DNA from: Phytophthora sp. 'mugwort'
Lineage: Eukaryota; Oomycota; Peronosporomycetes; Peronosporales; Peronosporaceae
DNA length: 64,000 nt
NCBI GenBank assembly: GCA_033558025.1
Contig: JAUCEF010000008.1
Span: 372,001 to 436,000 of the forward strand
Direction of reading: 5' to 3'
Below, one piece after another: positions 33,545 through 43,919 of this stretch. Under the pieces are notes generated by a model. The model was given only the letters and a program-made list of their open reading frames with translations, searched no databases and had not been told where the DNA came from. How positions within the stretch are numbered: position 1 is the first letter of the stretch; the number at the start of each line of letters is the position of its first letter. Both the position numbers and the translations under genes were made by a program.

Positions 33545-35857
33545 CTAGGTCGAACATGACGCGAGTAACAATCCAAGACGATGATCGCTGAGTAGCGTCT
33601 CCATTAGCTGCTTTAGCGCGCGGTTCGGGTGGAGTTGCGACTTAGTTAATGGCGCCCGAGTCAATGGATCGAAGCAGCCGTTTATTTCAAGGTGTTGCTC
33701 GATCATTGAGCGTTCGTATGTGTTGCCATCGGGGGTAGTAACCGGGTCATCCATTAGCTCCAAGCTCAGCGGACAGTGAAATATCTCCATCATTTGTGTG
33801 AGCGTTTTCTCTGCGTCCCCGCCGGTTACTGGCGCGCTGTCTTCCTTGGTACCGTTCACACCGTTCGACTCAGCAACACTTGCTGCAGCCCCATTTTCGT
33901 CGGTAAAAAGCAACGTATCGTAGACTCCTTGACGCAACAGCCCCACAACCTTCATTTCCATAAGGATGGACCGTTTCAGCACCCCAGCAGACATCGGTGT
34001 GCCAGCTGCAGACGATGGCAAACACGCAGATGCTAATGAAGCTGCACTGGCGCGGTCAAAGGATTTCTCTAGCAATTCCAATGCTTCGTCGTAAGATTTC
34101 TGAGCCCGACGACACTTGCCCTTCCAAAGCAGGATCGCAGCCTCGGCCTCGACGGACACGCCAATAATATCGTGCGCAATACTCAGGTATTGCCACGCAT
34201 TTTCACTTTCATCCAGCGCGAAGAAACATTTTGCACATGATACGTAGGCGCGAACACGCTGACGCATTGTCTCGGGGTCCTCCATGCTGCTTCCTTCAGA
34301 TGAACACGAAGTAATAATAGTCGGAGTGCACGTCGCAGCCTCTTGGTAACAAGCGATGGCGGCCTGAAAATCTCGACGGACAAAATAATCGTCACCCTTG
34401 GAGAGCTGGTGGCGCATGAAAAACGGGTTGTCAGGGGACGTCGATATCTCAATTGCTTGGATCTGAAGGTCAGGAGACGAATTCGCCATGGCTGCAAGAT
34501 AACTTGCGTTCTCTTCCCACAAATGTGCGAGGCCGTGGAAGATAGCGGCTTTGTCTCCGCCAAGGGCCTGAATTGCCTGGAAGTCGGGAGCGACCAGATC
34601 GAATCTGCGCAGACGCAAGTTCGCCGTCATGCGATAGGCGAAACACTTGACGTGTTCTGTATTATCTGGTAAGTCTTTCAGTGCTTGTGTCAGCTGTTCG
34701 ACCGCAACGGGATACTTCTTGGCGAAGAACGCCTCGACACCTCGCTCCATCGACGATTGCTGAGCCGGGGCAATCCGCCACGCACACCACATCGGTCCGC
34801 CTTCTGCATCCGACGCTTCGCGAGCTCCATCCGGCGCTGAGCGTGTCAGCACGTGGCGTCTCTTGCTGTCCATCATATCCGCCGTCGGTGCATACAAAAA
34901 CTCGCGTTGGTACGGATTATACAATGCAAACACATCTCGTTCTTCAGCACTCAACGCCACGAATTGCCACTTCCCAGCAGGTCCAGGCGATTCTCCCGCT
35001 TTCCGCCACGTGAACACTCGACTCCGCGATTTTCCCCGCGCATCCTTCTTAAACTTTGCATAATCCGCAGAGTACAAATACTCCTCAAAACGCACACTTT
35101 GCACCAGGAACGTGTCCGTATGCACGTCCGATGGGATCAATCTCCACTGTGCCTTGGTGCGATCTTTATCTTCAGGCCAGGCGACTACTTCACCCTCACT
35201 CCCTTCCGCTCGCTCCTCCACCCAGCACAGAGCATTACGTCTGTCATTATCGAAAGTCCCGGCATTGCCAGGCGCATACAGCAGCTCTTCCTTGCTCGTA
35301 TCTCCTTGACGATACTCACTGCGTCCGGTTCTGGAGAGGATCTTAAGCTCCAGGGGCTGGCCGCTGGCAACTGCACGCAGTGTCGGACTCACCCATGCAT
35401 ACCAGTAGCTCTCAGCACGCACACGGGCACTGCCCTCCAAGTGACTCATAAGTTTCAGTAGAAAAAAAGCCAACGGAAGCTGCGGGAACTTGCGTTGTCG
35501 AGCCTCGAGCGCCCGTAGTGCATTGCCGCCTCCCCCGGCGCCACTGCTGGGAGCCCGCAATGCGGAGCTTACGTTGTGCAGCACGGAGCAGCCGTCCAGC
35601 GTCCAGTGCCAGCTGGGAAGCGCTTCCAGAAACGTGAGCAGCACGGGGACGTCGAACAGTCCGGCGGCATAGAAGTCGCGTAGCGTCGCCTCCAGGTACG
35701 CCTTGCGGCGCAACTCCAGATCGGGAAGACGAAGGAAGCTCGCGCGCGCACGGTCCGGCTCCTTGTGCAGCAGATGCGCACGCGTCTCCGCCAGAAGAGG
35801 CTCCACATCGGCCGCCAGGCGCGCTGCCGTGTTGTCGTGCGGAGTGCCTCCCTCCAT
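33545..35857 (-). CDS. TPR and U-box protein, probable E3 ubiquitin ligase, 770 aa
   Basis: A single long frame from MEGGTPHDNTAARL. The C-terminal 75 residues are a U-box: FHCPLSLELMDDPVTTPDGNTYERSMIEQHLE ... FDPLTRAPLT ... LKQLMETLL, the fold that recruits E2 enzymes. Residues about 380-600 look like TPR helices (FFAKKYPVAVEQLTQALKDLP; DYFVRRDFQAAIACYQEAA; KSYDEALELLEKSF), giving a CHIP-like TPR plus U-box order. Residues about 190-350 hold three related segments (ELLYAPGNAGTFDNDRR, EYLYSADYAKFKK, EFLYAPTADMMDSKRR) that look like a beta-trefoil or repeat domain of unknown ligand. It starts 171 bp downstream of the ATG5 stop on the same strand. Confidence 0.8.
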   Translation of the reverse strand: MEGGTPHDNTAARLAADVEPLLAETRAHLLHKEPDRARASFLRLPDLELRRKAYLEATLRDFYAAGLFDVPVLLTFLEALPSWHWTLDGCSVLHNVSSALRAPSSGAGGGGNALRALEARQRKFPQLPLAFFLLKLMSHLEGSARVRAESYWYAWVSPTLRAVASGQPLELKILSRTGRSEYRQGDTSKEELLYAPGNAGTFDNDRRNALCWVEERAEGSEGEVVAWPEDKDRTKAQWRLIPSDVHTDTFLVQSVRFEEYLYSADYAKFKKDARGKSRSRVFTWRKAGESPGPAGKWQFVALSAEERDVFALYNPYQREFLYAPTADMMDSKRRHVLTRSAPDGAREASDAEGGPMWCAWRIAPAQQSSMERGVEAFFAKKYPVAVEQLTQALKDLPDNTEHVKCFAYRMTANLRLRRFDLVAPDFQAIQALGGDKAAIFHGLAHLWEENASYLAAMANSSPDLQIQAIEISTSPDNPFFMRHQLSKGDDYFVRRDFQAAIACYQEAATCTPTIITSCSSEGSSMEDPETMRQRVRAYVSCAKCFFALDESENAWQYLSIAHDIIGVSVEAEAAILLWKGKCRRAQKSYDEALELLEKSFDRASAASLASACLPSSAAGTPMSAGVLKRSILMEMKVVGLLRQGVYDTLLFTDENGAAASVAESNGVNGTKEDSAPVTGGDAEKTLTQMMEIFHCPLSLELMDDPVTTPDGNTYERSMIEQHLEINGCFDPLTRAPLTKSQLHPNRALKQLMETLLSDHRLGLLLASCST

Positions 35858-36028
35858 TGTGGCTCAAAGTGTTCTTTTCTGAGAATGCAGGGAGATTGGT
35901 TTTGACAAAACCGGCGAAGAGAATGCACAAACCTCTGAAAAAGCATCTGCGTCAGCAACATACTTCAACATTTTTCGCATTTTGGTGCGCACACGGCGAA
36001 TCGAACTGTAAAATACGCGAGAGATCTA

Positions 36029-37130
36029 TCAGGACTTGGATGGCACCACGGCCACGTAGAGGAAGCCGTCGGCGTATGCGAAGTTCCGGTAGAGCTCGAC
36101 AATCGATACCTCGGCTGGAACGGGGACGCCGTGCACCACGAGGTGGGGCGTCAGTGTTTGTGTATCTGATGCAGCGTCGGGTTTGTCAGGTGGAAACAGA
36201 TCCGGCAACAAATAGTTCAGCACTTCCAGCAACGTCTTCTCGCAACCTGAACATGGCATCGCACACGGCCAAACCCGTCAGGACAGCAACGTCTATAGAC
36301 GCTCTATAACAATTAATCGCACCATTTTGCAGCGGAGCAATCGGCATCTGAATAGCGGGCGCGTTGTCAAGGTGCACCCGCAGCGGCAGATGTCGCAACG
36401 CCGAGGCGTCCACACCTCCATCCAAATGTAGTTCATGAGTAGCTTCACGATAGCTTTCATAGTCATCTGTCAAACACCACTAACTCATCAGCTTCTATCC
36501 ACCACCTTCACACACCTTCAACTTCATCACGTACTTTGCGATATACTGGTCCAGATTTGTGTCTGCTGCGCCTCGGGCAATGCCATCACGGCTTTCGTGG
36601 AGCCCATGCGCAGGAACGTGGCCTGCTTAAGGCTGTGCATAAAGTGCGACTCAACGCTCTGCTCGTTGTCGCAGGGAAGCAGGACATCCCTCGGGAAGTT
36701 GAGGAAGTGCACTGTCAGCGCCCAGGGCAAGTTAGCGTCACCATCAGCCCCAGGGCCGCACAGCAGGTCCCTCAGCAGGCCGAAGGGCACGTGCCAGTGC
36801 AGCGGGACGCCCTTGGCCTCGAACCAGATAGATGCGCCTTGCATAGCGGACATGGGCGGCGCTGCGTCCCGGAAATACTCAACCACGTCACGTGTCTGGG
36901 ACACCAGGTAGCTCATGCGGGGCACCATGGCCTGGACAAAGGCAATGTAAGGCACGATGATACATTGAGGTAGAGTGCTTTCGTGGACTCACGTAAAACG
37001 GACGTGGCGCGTGCAGCGTGGTGACCTCGCTCGGGTCGAGAGAGAATACGACAGGGATACGGCCGGCCCACACGCGCTGCTTTAGCAGAGCCCGACAGTC
37101 CCCAGAGGACGAAGAGGGAGCGTCTGACAT
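36029..37130 (-). CDS. ATG5: Autophagy protein 5 (ATG5), four exons
   Basis: ATG5 is joined to ATG12 and helps lipidate ATG8 on the growing autophagosome. Exons on the minus strand are 37130-36993, 36931-36535, 36466-36323 and 36246-36029. The introns (61, 68 and 76 bp) run GTGAGT-CAG, GTACGT-CAG and GTGCGA-CAG. The joined length is 897 bases, exactly 298 codons plus stop. Matches to ATG5 run the whole length: VWAGRIPVVFSL at the start, PFYAMVPRMSYL across intron 1, IWFEAKGVPLHWHVPFGLL, LPWALTVHFLNFP, SHFMHSLKQA, ISQNDYESY across intron 2 and LFPPDKPD ... VVHGVPVPAE near the end. The conserved Lys for ATG12 attachment is plausibly the one in SLKQA. The third donor is unusual but frame-exact. 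Confidence 0.9.
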
Positions 37131-37622
37131 GACCCAAATGCAAATATGAAGTTTTACTGTAATGCGTTTATGAAATAATAACTTGACAATACCTTTACTA
37201 CGGTCACACCGGTATATTGTAGCGATGTCATATCGGTTGCCGCCACGGTCAATGAGGTATTCCGACTTCAAAGTACAATTATCACACCGGTATATCAGTG
37301 CCATATCGGTTCCAACAAACTACCAGAAGCAAAACCGGTATATAACGATAATGAGGTGGGTATTTGCACAGTCTATCAAAATTAGTATTTTTATATGCAT
37401 GTACAGTTCCCCCTCGCCAATTTAGTAGTTTTGCAAAATAATAATTTATAAAACTTAATACGTTGAGGCATCCACCGACTTCGCTCGCCATGGTTGTTTG
37501 GTTGGACAGTCGCTGCTCTAATATAGCTAATACATACATAATACGAATAGTTTCCACCGAAGGTATTAAATTGGTGGGGTGGATCTGTATTCATGTCCTT
37601 GTGTATTCACACATTCGTGGTG
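37131..37622. other. Intergenic with a repeated CCGGTATAT motif
   Basis: Upstream region of ATG5. Contains TCACACCGGTATAT ... CATATCGGTT twice (near 37205-37235 and 37281-37310) and a third partial ACCGGTATATAAC near 37334. These could be a degenerate repeat or binding sites. No gene is seen. Confidence 0.4.
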
Positions 37623-37624
37623 TA

Positions 37625-37862
37625 CAGGGGGTGCAGAACGTCTGCACCCCCCTGAGCCGACCTCAGGTTTTTTGATACTGTGTTGGCTGTACTCGTCGGA
37701 TTAAAGTGCGGTTTGTTTTGCAAGATGCGGTACGCTCTTGCGCGTTTGCTGTTGCCTCTCTTTCCCGCTCTTTTCCAGTGGTTTGCATGCAGCGCGCAAA
37801 TTGACAGAACCAGTGGCCACAGAAAGCTTGCACCCACCAAAATTATACTAGTTTTAGTATGG
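37625..37862 (+). repeat. Left inverted repeat of the Tc1/mariner element
   Basis: About 238 bp, ending AATTATACTAGTTTTAGTATGG. It pairs with 39016-39253 with a small number of mismatches. Long repeats of this size are seen in some Tc1 clades with internal transposase-binding sites. Confidence 0.85.
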
Positions 37863-37906
37863 ACCACTAAGTGTGCTTCCTTCATTTCCGGTTTGGCGCG
37901 CTGGCG

Positions 37907-38993
37907 ATGGGGTAAGTGTTCATGCCTCATGTGCTGGATGAAGCAAGCTACTAACTGTGTGTGCTCTGTTTCAGGGGCAAAGAGTACACGCTTGAGCTGC
38001 GACGTCGCTGTGTCGCAAAGAAGGCTGCTGGGCTCAGCTACAGCAAGATCAGCAAGGAGTTAATGATGCCCTTACGAAGCGTAAAATCAATCATCAAGCG
38101 TCACAACATGAGGGGCCATTGCTTAAGTGCTGAGCGCTCCGGCCACTCAACTGACCCACGAACGCATGGATCGCAAGATCGTTCGCATAGAGAAGAACCG
38201 CCTCGTTTGAGCAGCTTCAATCGCCGCTACAGTGCCTGCTGAAACGGGAACGAAGGTTAGCGAATCGACAATCAGGTCGCTCATCCGCGACTCTGGTTTG
38301 CACGGCCGGTCGGCGAAAAGAAGCCGTTCCTGTCAGCTGTTCACCTTCGAAAGCGCGTGGCATACGTCACCAAGTGGAAGAATATGGAAGCTGAGGATTG
38401 AGAAGACGTCCTCTTCTCCGATGAGGCATCCGTTGAGCTCAACGGCACCACCGGCAGGGTGTCCGTCTGGCGCCGGTCAAACGAGGCCTTCAACGAGAAG
38501 TGCACTGTGCCCACCTTCAAGTCGAGCCGCAAGACCCTCATGGTCTGGAGCTCGATATCGTACAATGGGGTGAGCACCATGCACTTCTGCGGCAGCTCCG
38601 TGAACGGGGCCTACTACTGCAGCATGTTGGCTGCTGAAATTCCTTTGACCCGTGAGCTTCTAAAGCTGCCGACTCCTACCCGTTTTGTTCAAGATGGCGA
38701 CCCAGCTAATCGCGCCAAGGGCACAGCGGCGTATCTGAAGGAGCTGGAGCTCGACTGCATGGGTCACCCTCCTCAAAGCCCGGACTTAAACCCCATCGAA
38801 AATCTCTGGGGCATCATGAAGGCCGAGCTCCACAAGACCCCCTGCAACAGACCTTGACGACCTCCGCGTGAAAATATCGACAATCTGGTACAACATCCTT
38901 GTTGAAACCGTGCAGAAGGTGATTTACTCCATGCCCGCTAGGCTGGAAGCTGTTAGGGCGCGGCGACAGGAAGTTGCACTAGATGGTAGGTAG
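37907..38993 (+). pseudogene. Tc1/mariner transposase, frameshifted
   Basis: The first exon is ATGGG at 37907-37911. The intron 37912-37974 runs GTAAGT to TTTCAG, and exon 2 continues GKEYTLELRRRCVAKKAAG, a paired-type HTH start typical of Tc1 transposases. The three catalytic acidic blocks are seen: LFSDEASVEL (near 38415), FVQDGDPANRA (near 38690) and SPDLNPIENLW (near 38785). The 34-residue spacing of the last two is typical of DD34E. Frameshifts occur near 38140, 38320 and 38850, with a TGA near 38400. Confidence 0.85.
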
Positions 38994-39015
38994 GTGTTGA
39001 GTTCGGTGATCGACA

Positions 39016-39253
39016 CCATACTAAAACTAGTATAATTTTAGTGGGTGCAAGCTTTCTGTGGCCCCCGATTCTGTCAATTTGAGCGCTGCATGCAAACCAC
39101 TGGAAAGAGCGGGAAAGAGAGGCAGCAGCGTACGCGCAAGAGCGCACCGCATCCTGCAAAACAAACCGCACTCCAATCCGACGGGTACAGCCGACACAGT
39201 ATCAAAAAACTTGAGGTCGGATCAGGGGGGGTGCAGACGTTCTGCACTCGCTG
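39016..39253 (-). repeat. Right inverted repeat of the Tc1/mariner element
   Basis: Reverse complement of 37625-37862. It begins CCATACTAAAACTAGTATAA and ends GTTCTGCACTCGCTG, next to the TA at 39254. Confidence 0.85.
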
Positions 39254-39255
39254 TA

Positions 39256-39731
39256 CAGTGTTGTATTCTAGGCACGGTATCGTACCATTGTTTTCTGGCG
39301 TGCCGTCCTGATTACGAAGTCAGATCCGAATATAAAGTGGGGAAGATGGGGCTATCCCATTAGAGTGATGTAAAACCCCTGAAAAAAAAAACTGAAGTTA
39401 TTGGTGTTACTGTACCCGTACTACTGCCGATGTGAAACTGGTTGGGATCTTCATTTCAACGAGTACTTGCCCTTCAGTGCACACTTCAGCTTTCTACATT
39501 AGGTGCCAATGTCGGATAAAAGTCAAAGGTTCAGGCTGCGATGAACTGCTGAATACATGCCTGCTAAGCCTTACCGTGTGAACCACGTAGCGTTAATTAT
39601 CTGTAAACAAAGCAAAAATGTCGTGAATCGTGAACAGTCGATGATAATCCACTAATCCAGCACATCTTGGGGTCGATCTTTTCGCTCGATCGCTGGCCGT
39701 TGCCACGACGCCGTCGACTACCACAGTCTAA
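39256..39731. other. Intergenic, upstream region of the first GH17 gene
   Basis: No gene seen. Contains an A run near 39380 and, at its end, the promoter of the GH17 gene. Confidence 0.5.
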
Positions 39732-39740
39732 GCTCATTCC
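39732..39740 (+). promoter_or_regulatory. Oomycete initiator, good consensus match
   Basis: GCTCATTCCCGAATTCTC is a close match to the oomycete initiator plus flanking region and lies about 40 bp upstream of the GH17 start at 39779. Confidence 0.6.
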
Positions 39741-39778
39741 CGAATTCTCGCAAGAACTAAGTTATTAACGCTTCATAT

Positions 39779-40645
39779 ATGGTCGCCTTGCAGAACTTGG
39801 CTGTCGCCTCGGCTGCCTTCACCTTCGTCGTGGGCGTTGCCGACGCAACAAAGTTGTCCACTGGTGTCTGCTACGCCCCGTGGCACCACCCGACTGTCAA
39901 CTGGGATGTGCTTGCTGGTGATATGAGCCAAGTGTCCGAGCATTTCTCCAGTATCCGCACATACCAAGCACAGTTCAGTGGTGTAAACGCCATCAGCATG
40001 GCAGCAGGTGCTGGTCTTCACATTGCCGTGGGTGTGCAACTCACAGACCCTCGCTGGATTGACTCCGAGATTCAGGCAGTTTGCGACGGCTACGCCAAGA
40101 ACTCCTGGGCTGTTGAAGCTGTTTACGTTGGCAACGAGGATCTCAAGAACGGCAATTTTGGCACGTTCTCTGCTGATCAGATCGCAGGGTACATCCGTCG
40201 CGTGAAAAACTGTGTGGGTAACACACCAGTCGGCTCGGCTCAGCGAATTAACGAGTGGCTTGGCGCTGATGGCGCATGGACGCTGGCAAATGCCTGCGAC
40301 GTCATCGGTGTTAACATTCACCCGTTCTTCACGCCAGGTTCACAACTATCGGTGAAGAAGTTGGAGTCCCAATGGGACCAAATGGTGTCGAAGTTCGGAT
40401 CGGCCAAGGTTCGCCTCACTGAGACGGGATGGCCCTACGCTGGTAAGAGTTATGCTGGTAACGTCCCGTCGACCGGCGCCATGACGCAGTTCTTCTACGA
40501 CTACGTCTACGGTTGGTGCCCCGGCAAGAGTCAATCGTACTGGTTCATGATGTACGACACGACGGTGAGTTACACGGGCGCGGATTACGAAAAGCACTTC
40601 GGCCTCTTTGGTACGGATAAGTCGCAGCACATCAGCTTGCCATGA
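39779..40645 (+). CDS. Secreted GH17 family beta-1,3-glucanase, 288 aa
   Basis: GH17 enzymes hydrolyse or remodel beta-1,3-glucan, the main oomycete wall polymer and also plant callose. A hydrophobic signal peptide (about residues 1-23, ending VGVADA) precedes the mature domain [14 protein letters not shown]. The acid/base Glu is E120 in VYVGNEDL and the nucleophile is E215 in [10 protein letters not shown]. The conserved PFFTPG and SYWFMMYD blocks are present. The length is that of a bare catalytic domain with no GPI or carbohydrate-binding tail. The initiator at 39732 supports the start. It is tail to tail with the next copy, 223 bp away. Confidence 0.9.
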   Translation: MVALQNLAVASAAFTFVVGVADATKLSTGVCYAPWHHPTVNWDVLAGDMSQVSEHFSSIRTYQAQFSGVNAISMAAGAGLHIAVGVQLTDPRWIDSEIQAVCDGYAKNSWAVEAVYVGNEDLKNGNFGTFSADQIAGYIRRVKNCVGNTPVGSAQRINEWLGADGAWTLANACDVIGVNIHPFFTPGSQLSVKKLESQWDQMVSKFGSAKVRLTETGWPYAGKSYAGNVPSTGAMTQFFYDYVYGWCPGKSQSYWFMMYDTTVSYTGADYEKHFGLFGTDKSQHISLP

Positions 40646-40868
40646 TTTGGACAGTCTACAGTTCATGCAATTGTTAATACAAAACGCCACAAAATCACTA
40701 TTTTTAGAGCAAAGTGGGCAAATATGACCATGAGCCCTGCATCTCTTTGAAGAAGACCAAACATTCAAACGGGCACAACTGAGATAGGTGAAAGGATTCA
40801 ATTTACCGTTCATTTCTTACATGGTAGCCGTTAAAACATGCCAAAAGGCTATTTAAGCCGTAGAATAT

Positions 40869-41735
40869 TTACGGCAAGCTAATGTGCTGCGACATATCCG
40901 TGCCGAAGAGACCAAAGTGCTTCTCGTACTCTGCACCACCGTAGCTCACCGTTTGATCGTACATCATGAACCAGTACGACTGGCCCTTGCCGCCAGCAAA
41001 CCCGTAGACGTAGTCCCAGAAGTACTGCGTCATAGCACCAATCGAAGCAACGTTGCCAGCATAGCTCTCACCCGCGTATGGGTAGCCAGTCTCGGTCAGG
41101 TGCAGCTTGTTGGGTCCGAACTTGGACACCATTTGATCCCACTGAGCCTCCAATTTCTTGAGCGAGGGCTGCGATCCTGGTGTGAAGAACGGATATATTT
41201 GGACTCCGATGATATCGCAGGCGTTTGCGAGCGTCCATGCCCCAGGAGCCCCAAGCCACTCGTTGATACGTTGGGCCGAACCAACCGGCGTGTTTCCCAC
41301 GCAGTTTTTCACGCGACGGATGTAACCAGCGATTTGTTCGGCGGAATACGTACCGAAGCCATTATTTTGGAGGTCCTCGTTGCCGACATAGACAGCCTCG
41401 ACAGCCCAAGCGTTCCGGGCATAGCCGTCGCAAACTGCTTGAATTTCCGCGTCAATCTGCTGCGGGTTGCCTAGTTGCACTCCCACTGCAACGTGAAGGT
41501 TAGCAGCAGCGGCCATGTCAACGACGTTCACGCCGCTCATCCGCGCTTCATACGTGCGGATGCTGGAGAAATGTTGGGCAACCTGAGCCATGTCCTTGGC
41601 CAGTACGTCCCAATTAACGTACGGGTGATGCCACGGGGCGTAGCATACTCCAGTCGAGAGTTGCCTGGCATCGGCGGTGGTGGCGGCGAAGGCACAGGCT
41701 ACCGCGGAAATGGTCAGCGATACCAAAGAAAACAT
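40869..41735 (-). CDS. Secreted GH17 family beta-1,3-glucanase, 288 aa, second copy
   Basis: An inverted paralogue of the preceding gene with the same length. The frame is open upstream to 41900, but [23 protein letters not shown] at 41735 gives a clean signal peptide aligned with the first copy, so I choose that start. The extra 55 upstream residues are not signal-like. Both catalytic Glu blocks ([20 protein letters not shown]) and the SYWFMMYD block are intact. In this copy the nucleophile block has Tyr instead of Trp after Gly. Minus-strand CTCACTCCC upstream may be its initiator. Confidence 0.88.
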   Translation of the reverse strand: MFSLVSLTISAVACAFAATTADARQLSTGVCYAPWHHPYVNWDVLAKDMAQVAQHFSSIRTYEARMSGVNVVDMAAAANLHVAVGVQLGNPQQIDAEIQAVCDGYARNAWAVEAVYVGNEDLQNNGFGTYSAEQIAGYIRRVKNCVGNTPVGSAQRINEWLGAPGAWTLANACDIIGVQIYPFFTPGSQPSLKKLEAQWDQMVSKFGPNKLHLTETGYPYAGESYAGNVASIGAMTQYFWDYVYGFAGGKGQSYWFMMYDQTVSYGGAEYEKHFGLFGTDMSQHISLP

Positions 41736-42853
41736 TGGAGGTACGTAGGGAGTGAGACGAGTGGTCTTGTGCTGAACAAGGAGAAATTCGGAATGAGCGT
41801 TTGAGTGGCGTCCGAGGGATTCGAATCCTATCATAGGATTTCTGTGGCGGACGTAAAGCGTCGATCGCGAGGATGCTGTTCGCAAGAAATGTCTATCCAT
41901 CTGGTTGGTATCGCGTCCTAGCCATTGCTTACCAAAGTACTAGTACTACAAACACGAAATGTGCGTGATCCGTTCAGCTAGGCATTTCTTATACATTGTA
42001 CACCTGTACACCTGTAGCAGCGCGCTTTGCGTGACATACTTGACCCACTACAGTCAGAAGCTCAGCAAAAAGCTGGCAAATTAGTGCTTCACGTCAGTCC
42101 CCTCTTGGCGGAGATTGCTCGGCTGTACGCACGGACCAGCCACTGGCTGTCAGTATCAGTACGCCTGTATCCACCACAATCGGACGACTGCCATTCGACA
42201 GCTTTTTTCAACCGGCTGTGTCAGTAGAAGTGGCCGAACGACTTGACAAGCTGCAAAGTTTGACAAGGTCTCAGAAAAAACTTTCTCGTTTCAAACGTTC
42301 CAAACGTTTGCTATAAAGTCTTTCAAAAGGAAAAATAGCTATACGGAATACATGAGCTGCAAGCACGAGCCGATATCTGGTGCATGTATTAATCGTACGC
42401 AGCACTCTGAGCCCAACCAACTTATATGGATTATGGTACGGTTTTTAGATTACACCACAGTTAAAAGTTTAAGTGCCTCGTCCTCGACAAGCGTTCGTGA
42501 CCAATCCATTTTGGGCTGGGGGTACGGTTCCACAAAAAATGTCTATCTTGCATACCAACATGTGAGTAAGAAACAGTTGGTACAATAGAGTTCTGTAGGG
42601 TTTCCTCGTCTCTCATCAACGACGATCGCGTGAAGCAATGCATCGTTGGCGATGGTGAAAAGAGTGATCAAAGCGGCTGGGTGCCTCCACTAAATAAGAG
42701 GGGTCGTTCGTCCCGAATTCGTTTTATTCAACTATCAATGTTATAATACGTATGCACATACATATACTTCAAAATATGGTTTTGAGAAAGTTAAGGATAT
42801 ACCCAGAAATGGTCATTCCTACGTTTTCACAATGTGCCTTCACACCGCATGCA
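41736..42853. other. Intergenic, no gene seen
   Basis: No recognisable gene or mobile-element end. Contains a short tandem TGTACACC repeat near 41997-42015 and a doubled AAACGTT near 42290-42310. Confidence 0.45.
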
Positions 42854-42858
42854 GCTAT

Positions 42859-43061
42859 TGTATGCGAATTGGCTATAAAGGTAGCCACTAGGATGTGGAT
42901 CTAGAACAACGCAGAATTATTATAGTATAGTGAAACTAATATAAAGCAGACGTACGGCGGTTGAGGAGGCCATGAGGCCTCCATCCGCCCGAATTGCGGA
43001 GGACGACTCACTCTGGTTCTAGCCGCCCTCCCCCAAACTCACACGCTTTCAGATAGATATA
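42859..43061 (+). repeat. 5' LTR, 203 bp
   Basis: Starts TGTATGCGAATTGGCTAT and ends GATAGATATA. Matches the right LTR apart from point differences and the palindromic insertion in the latter. A likely primer binding site (TGGTAGCGCTTG) starts two bases after it, at 43063. Confidence 0.8.
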
Positions 43062-43104
43062 CTGGTAGCGCTTGTCGGTCCCAGCAACCTGACCGAAAGA
43101 GTCC

Positions 43105-43909
43105 ATGCCGACCATCACGCAGCTACAAGCCGAGATTTTTGACCGGCTCAACCAAGCGATGGCTAATCGCACGCGAGTGCCCACCAGTCTGCCAAGGTTC
43201 GCTGGCAAGCGCAGGGAGGACGTCCGCGAATGGCTGTTCCATATCGAGAACGCATGTCGCATCAACGGTATCCTGATCGAAGACACGAGCACGCGACTGC
43301 CGGGAATTGCCAATGAAAAAGCCGGTCTCCGGGTGGTTCCTGCGCTAGTCTTCGACGACGAGAAGCTAGGAACACTCGTGGGGGATTTTCCGTGAGCATG
43401 TGCTCCCAACACTTCGAGGCGTCGAACTACCAGGCCGTCCTGCGCGAGAAGCTCCAGCGACTCAAGGATACGGCGGACGTTGAGATGTATGAGTACTCGG
43501 CTCTCATCTTCCGTGTAGAAGTGAGCATACTCGACCAGGTGTTGTGCTATGCGAACGGTCTCAAGTCTCGCACGCGCAGCTACGTCAAGCTCGAGAACCC
43601 CGAGGCGCTGAGTGAAGCTATGATTTAGCCGTCAAGTACGAAGTGATTCACTTCGTCGAAGAAGTGCGAGAGCGTCGTTCGGACAGAGACAAGATATCGT
43701 CGTTAGCTAGCCAGTCCCAAGACAATGGCAAATCCTTCAAGGGGAAGTCGTTTCGAGAGAAGGGTCGCTTCAAGCCGAAGTCGGACACCAAGCGCGCTGA
43801 ATATTGTACCTGTTTATTTTGCAAAAAGCCAGGTCACACCAAGGCTAACTGCGTTGCGTGGAAGAATGAACAAGCCAAGCAAGAGACGAGCAACCACGAC
43901 AGTGAATGA
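43105..43909 (+). pseudogene. gag of the gypsy element, frameshifted
   Basis: The start MPTITQLQAEIFDRLN is followed by a capsid-type region (LPRFAGKRREDVREWLFHIE) and, in a second frame, a CCHC zinc knuckle (CTCLFCKKPGHTKANC near 43810). A lost base near 43320 and a stop near 43626 separate the pieces. The knuckle is intact in sequence. Confidence 0.75.
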
Positions 43910-43919
43910 GGGTCCTGAC

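Larger units (their letters stand above)
37625..39253. mobile_element. Tc1/mariner element with long terminal inverted repeats
   Basis: Bounded by TA at 37623-37624 and 39254-39255, the standard Tc1/mariner target duplication. The 238-bp inverted repeats start CAGGGGGTGCAGAACGTCTG. It carries a single transposase gene with a short intron. Both ends and the duplication are intact but the transposase is broken, so this copy is non-autonomous. Confidence 0.9.

Noticed and set aside
34343..35461. Plus-strand ORFs opposite the U-box gene
   Set aside because: No domain resemblance. The minus strand encodes a continuous 770-residue protein with a clear U-box.
41475..41804. Plus-strand ORF opposite the second GH17 gene
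   Set aside because: Antisense shadow of a clear GH17 gene with signal peptide and catalytic residues. The same applies to 40884-41474 and 39773-40321.
41736..41900. N-terminal extension of the second GH17 gene to 41900
   Set aside because: The extension is not conserved in the first copy and would bury the signal peptide.
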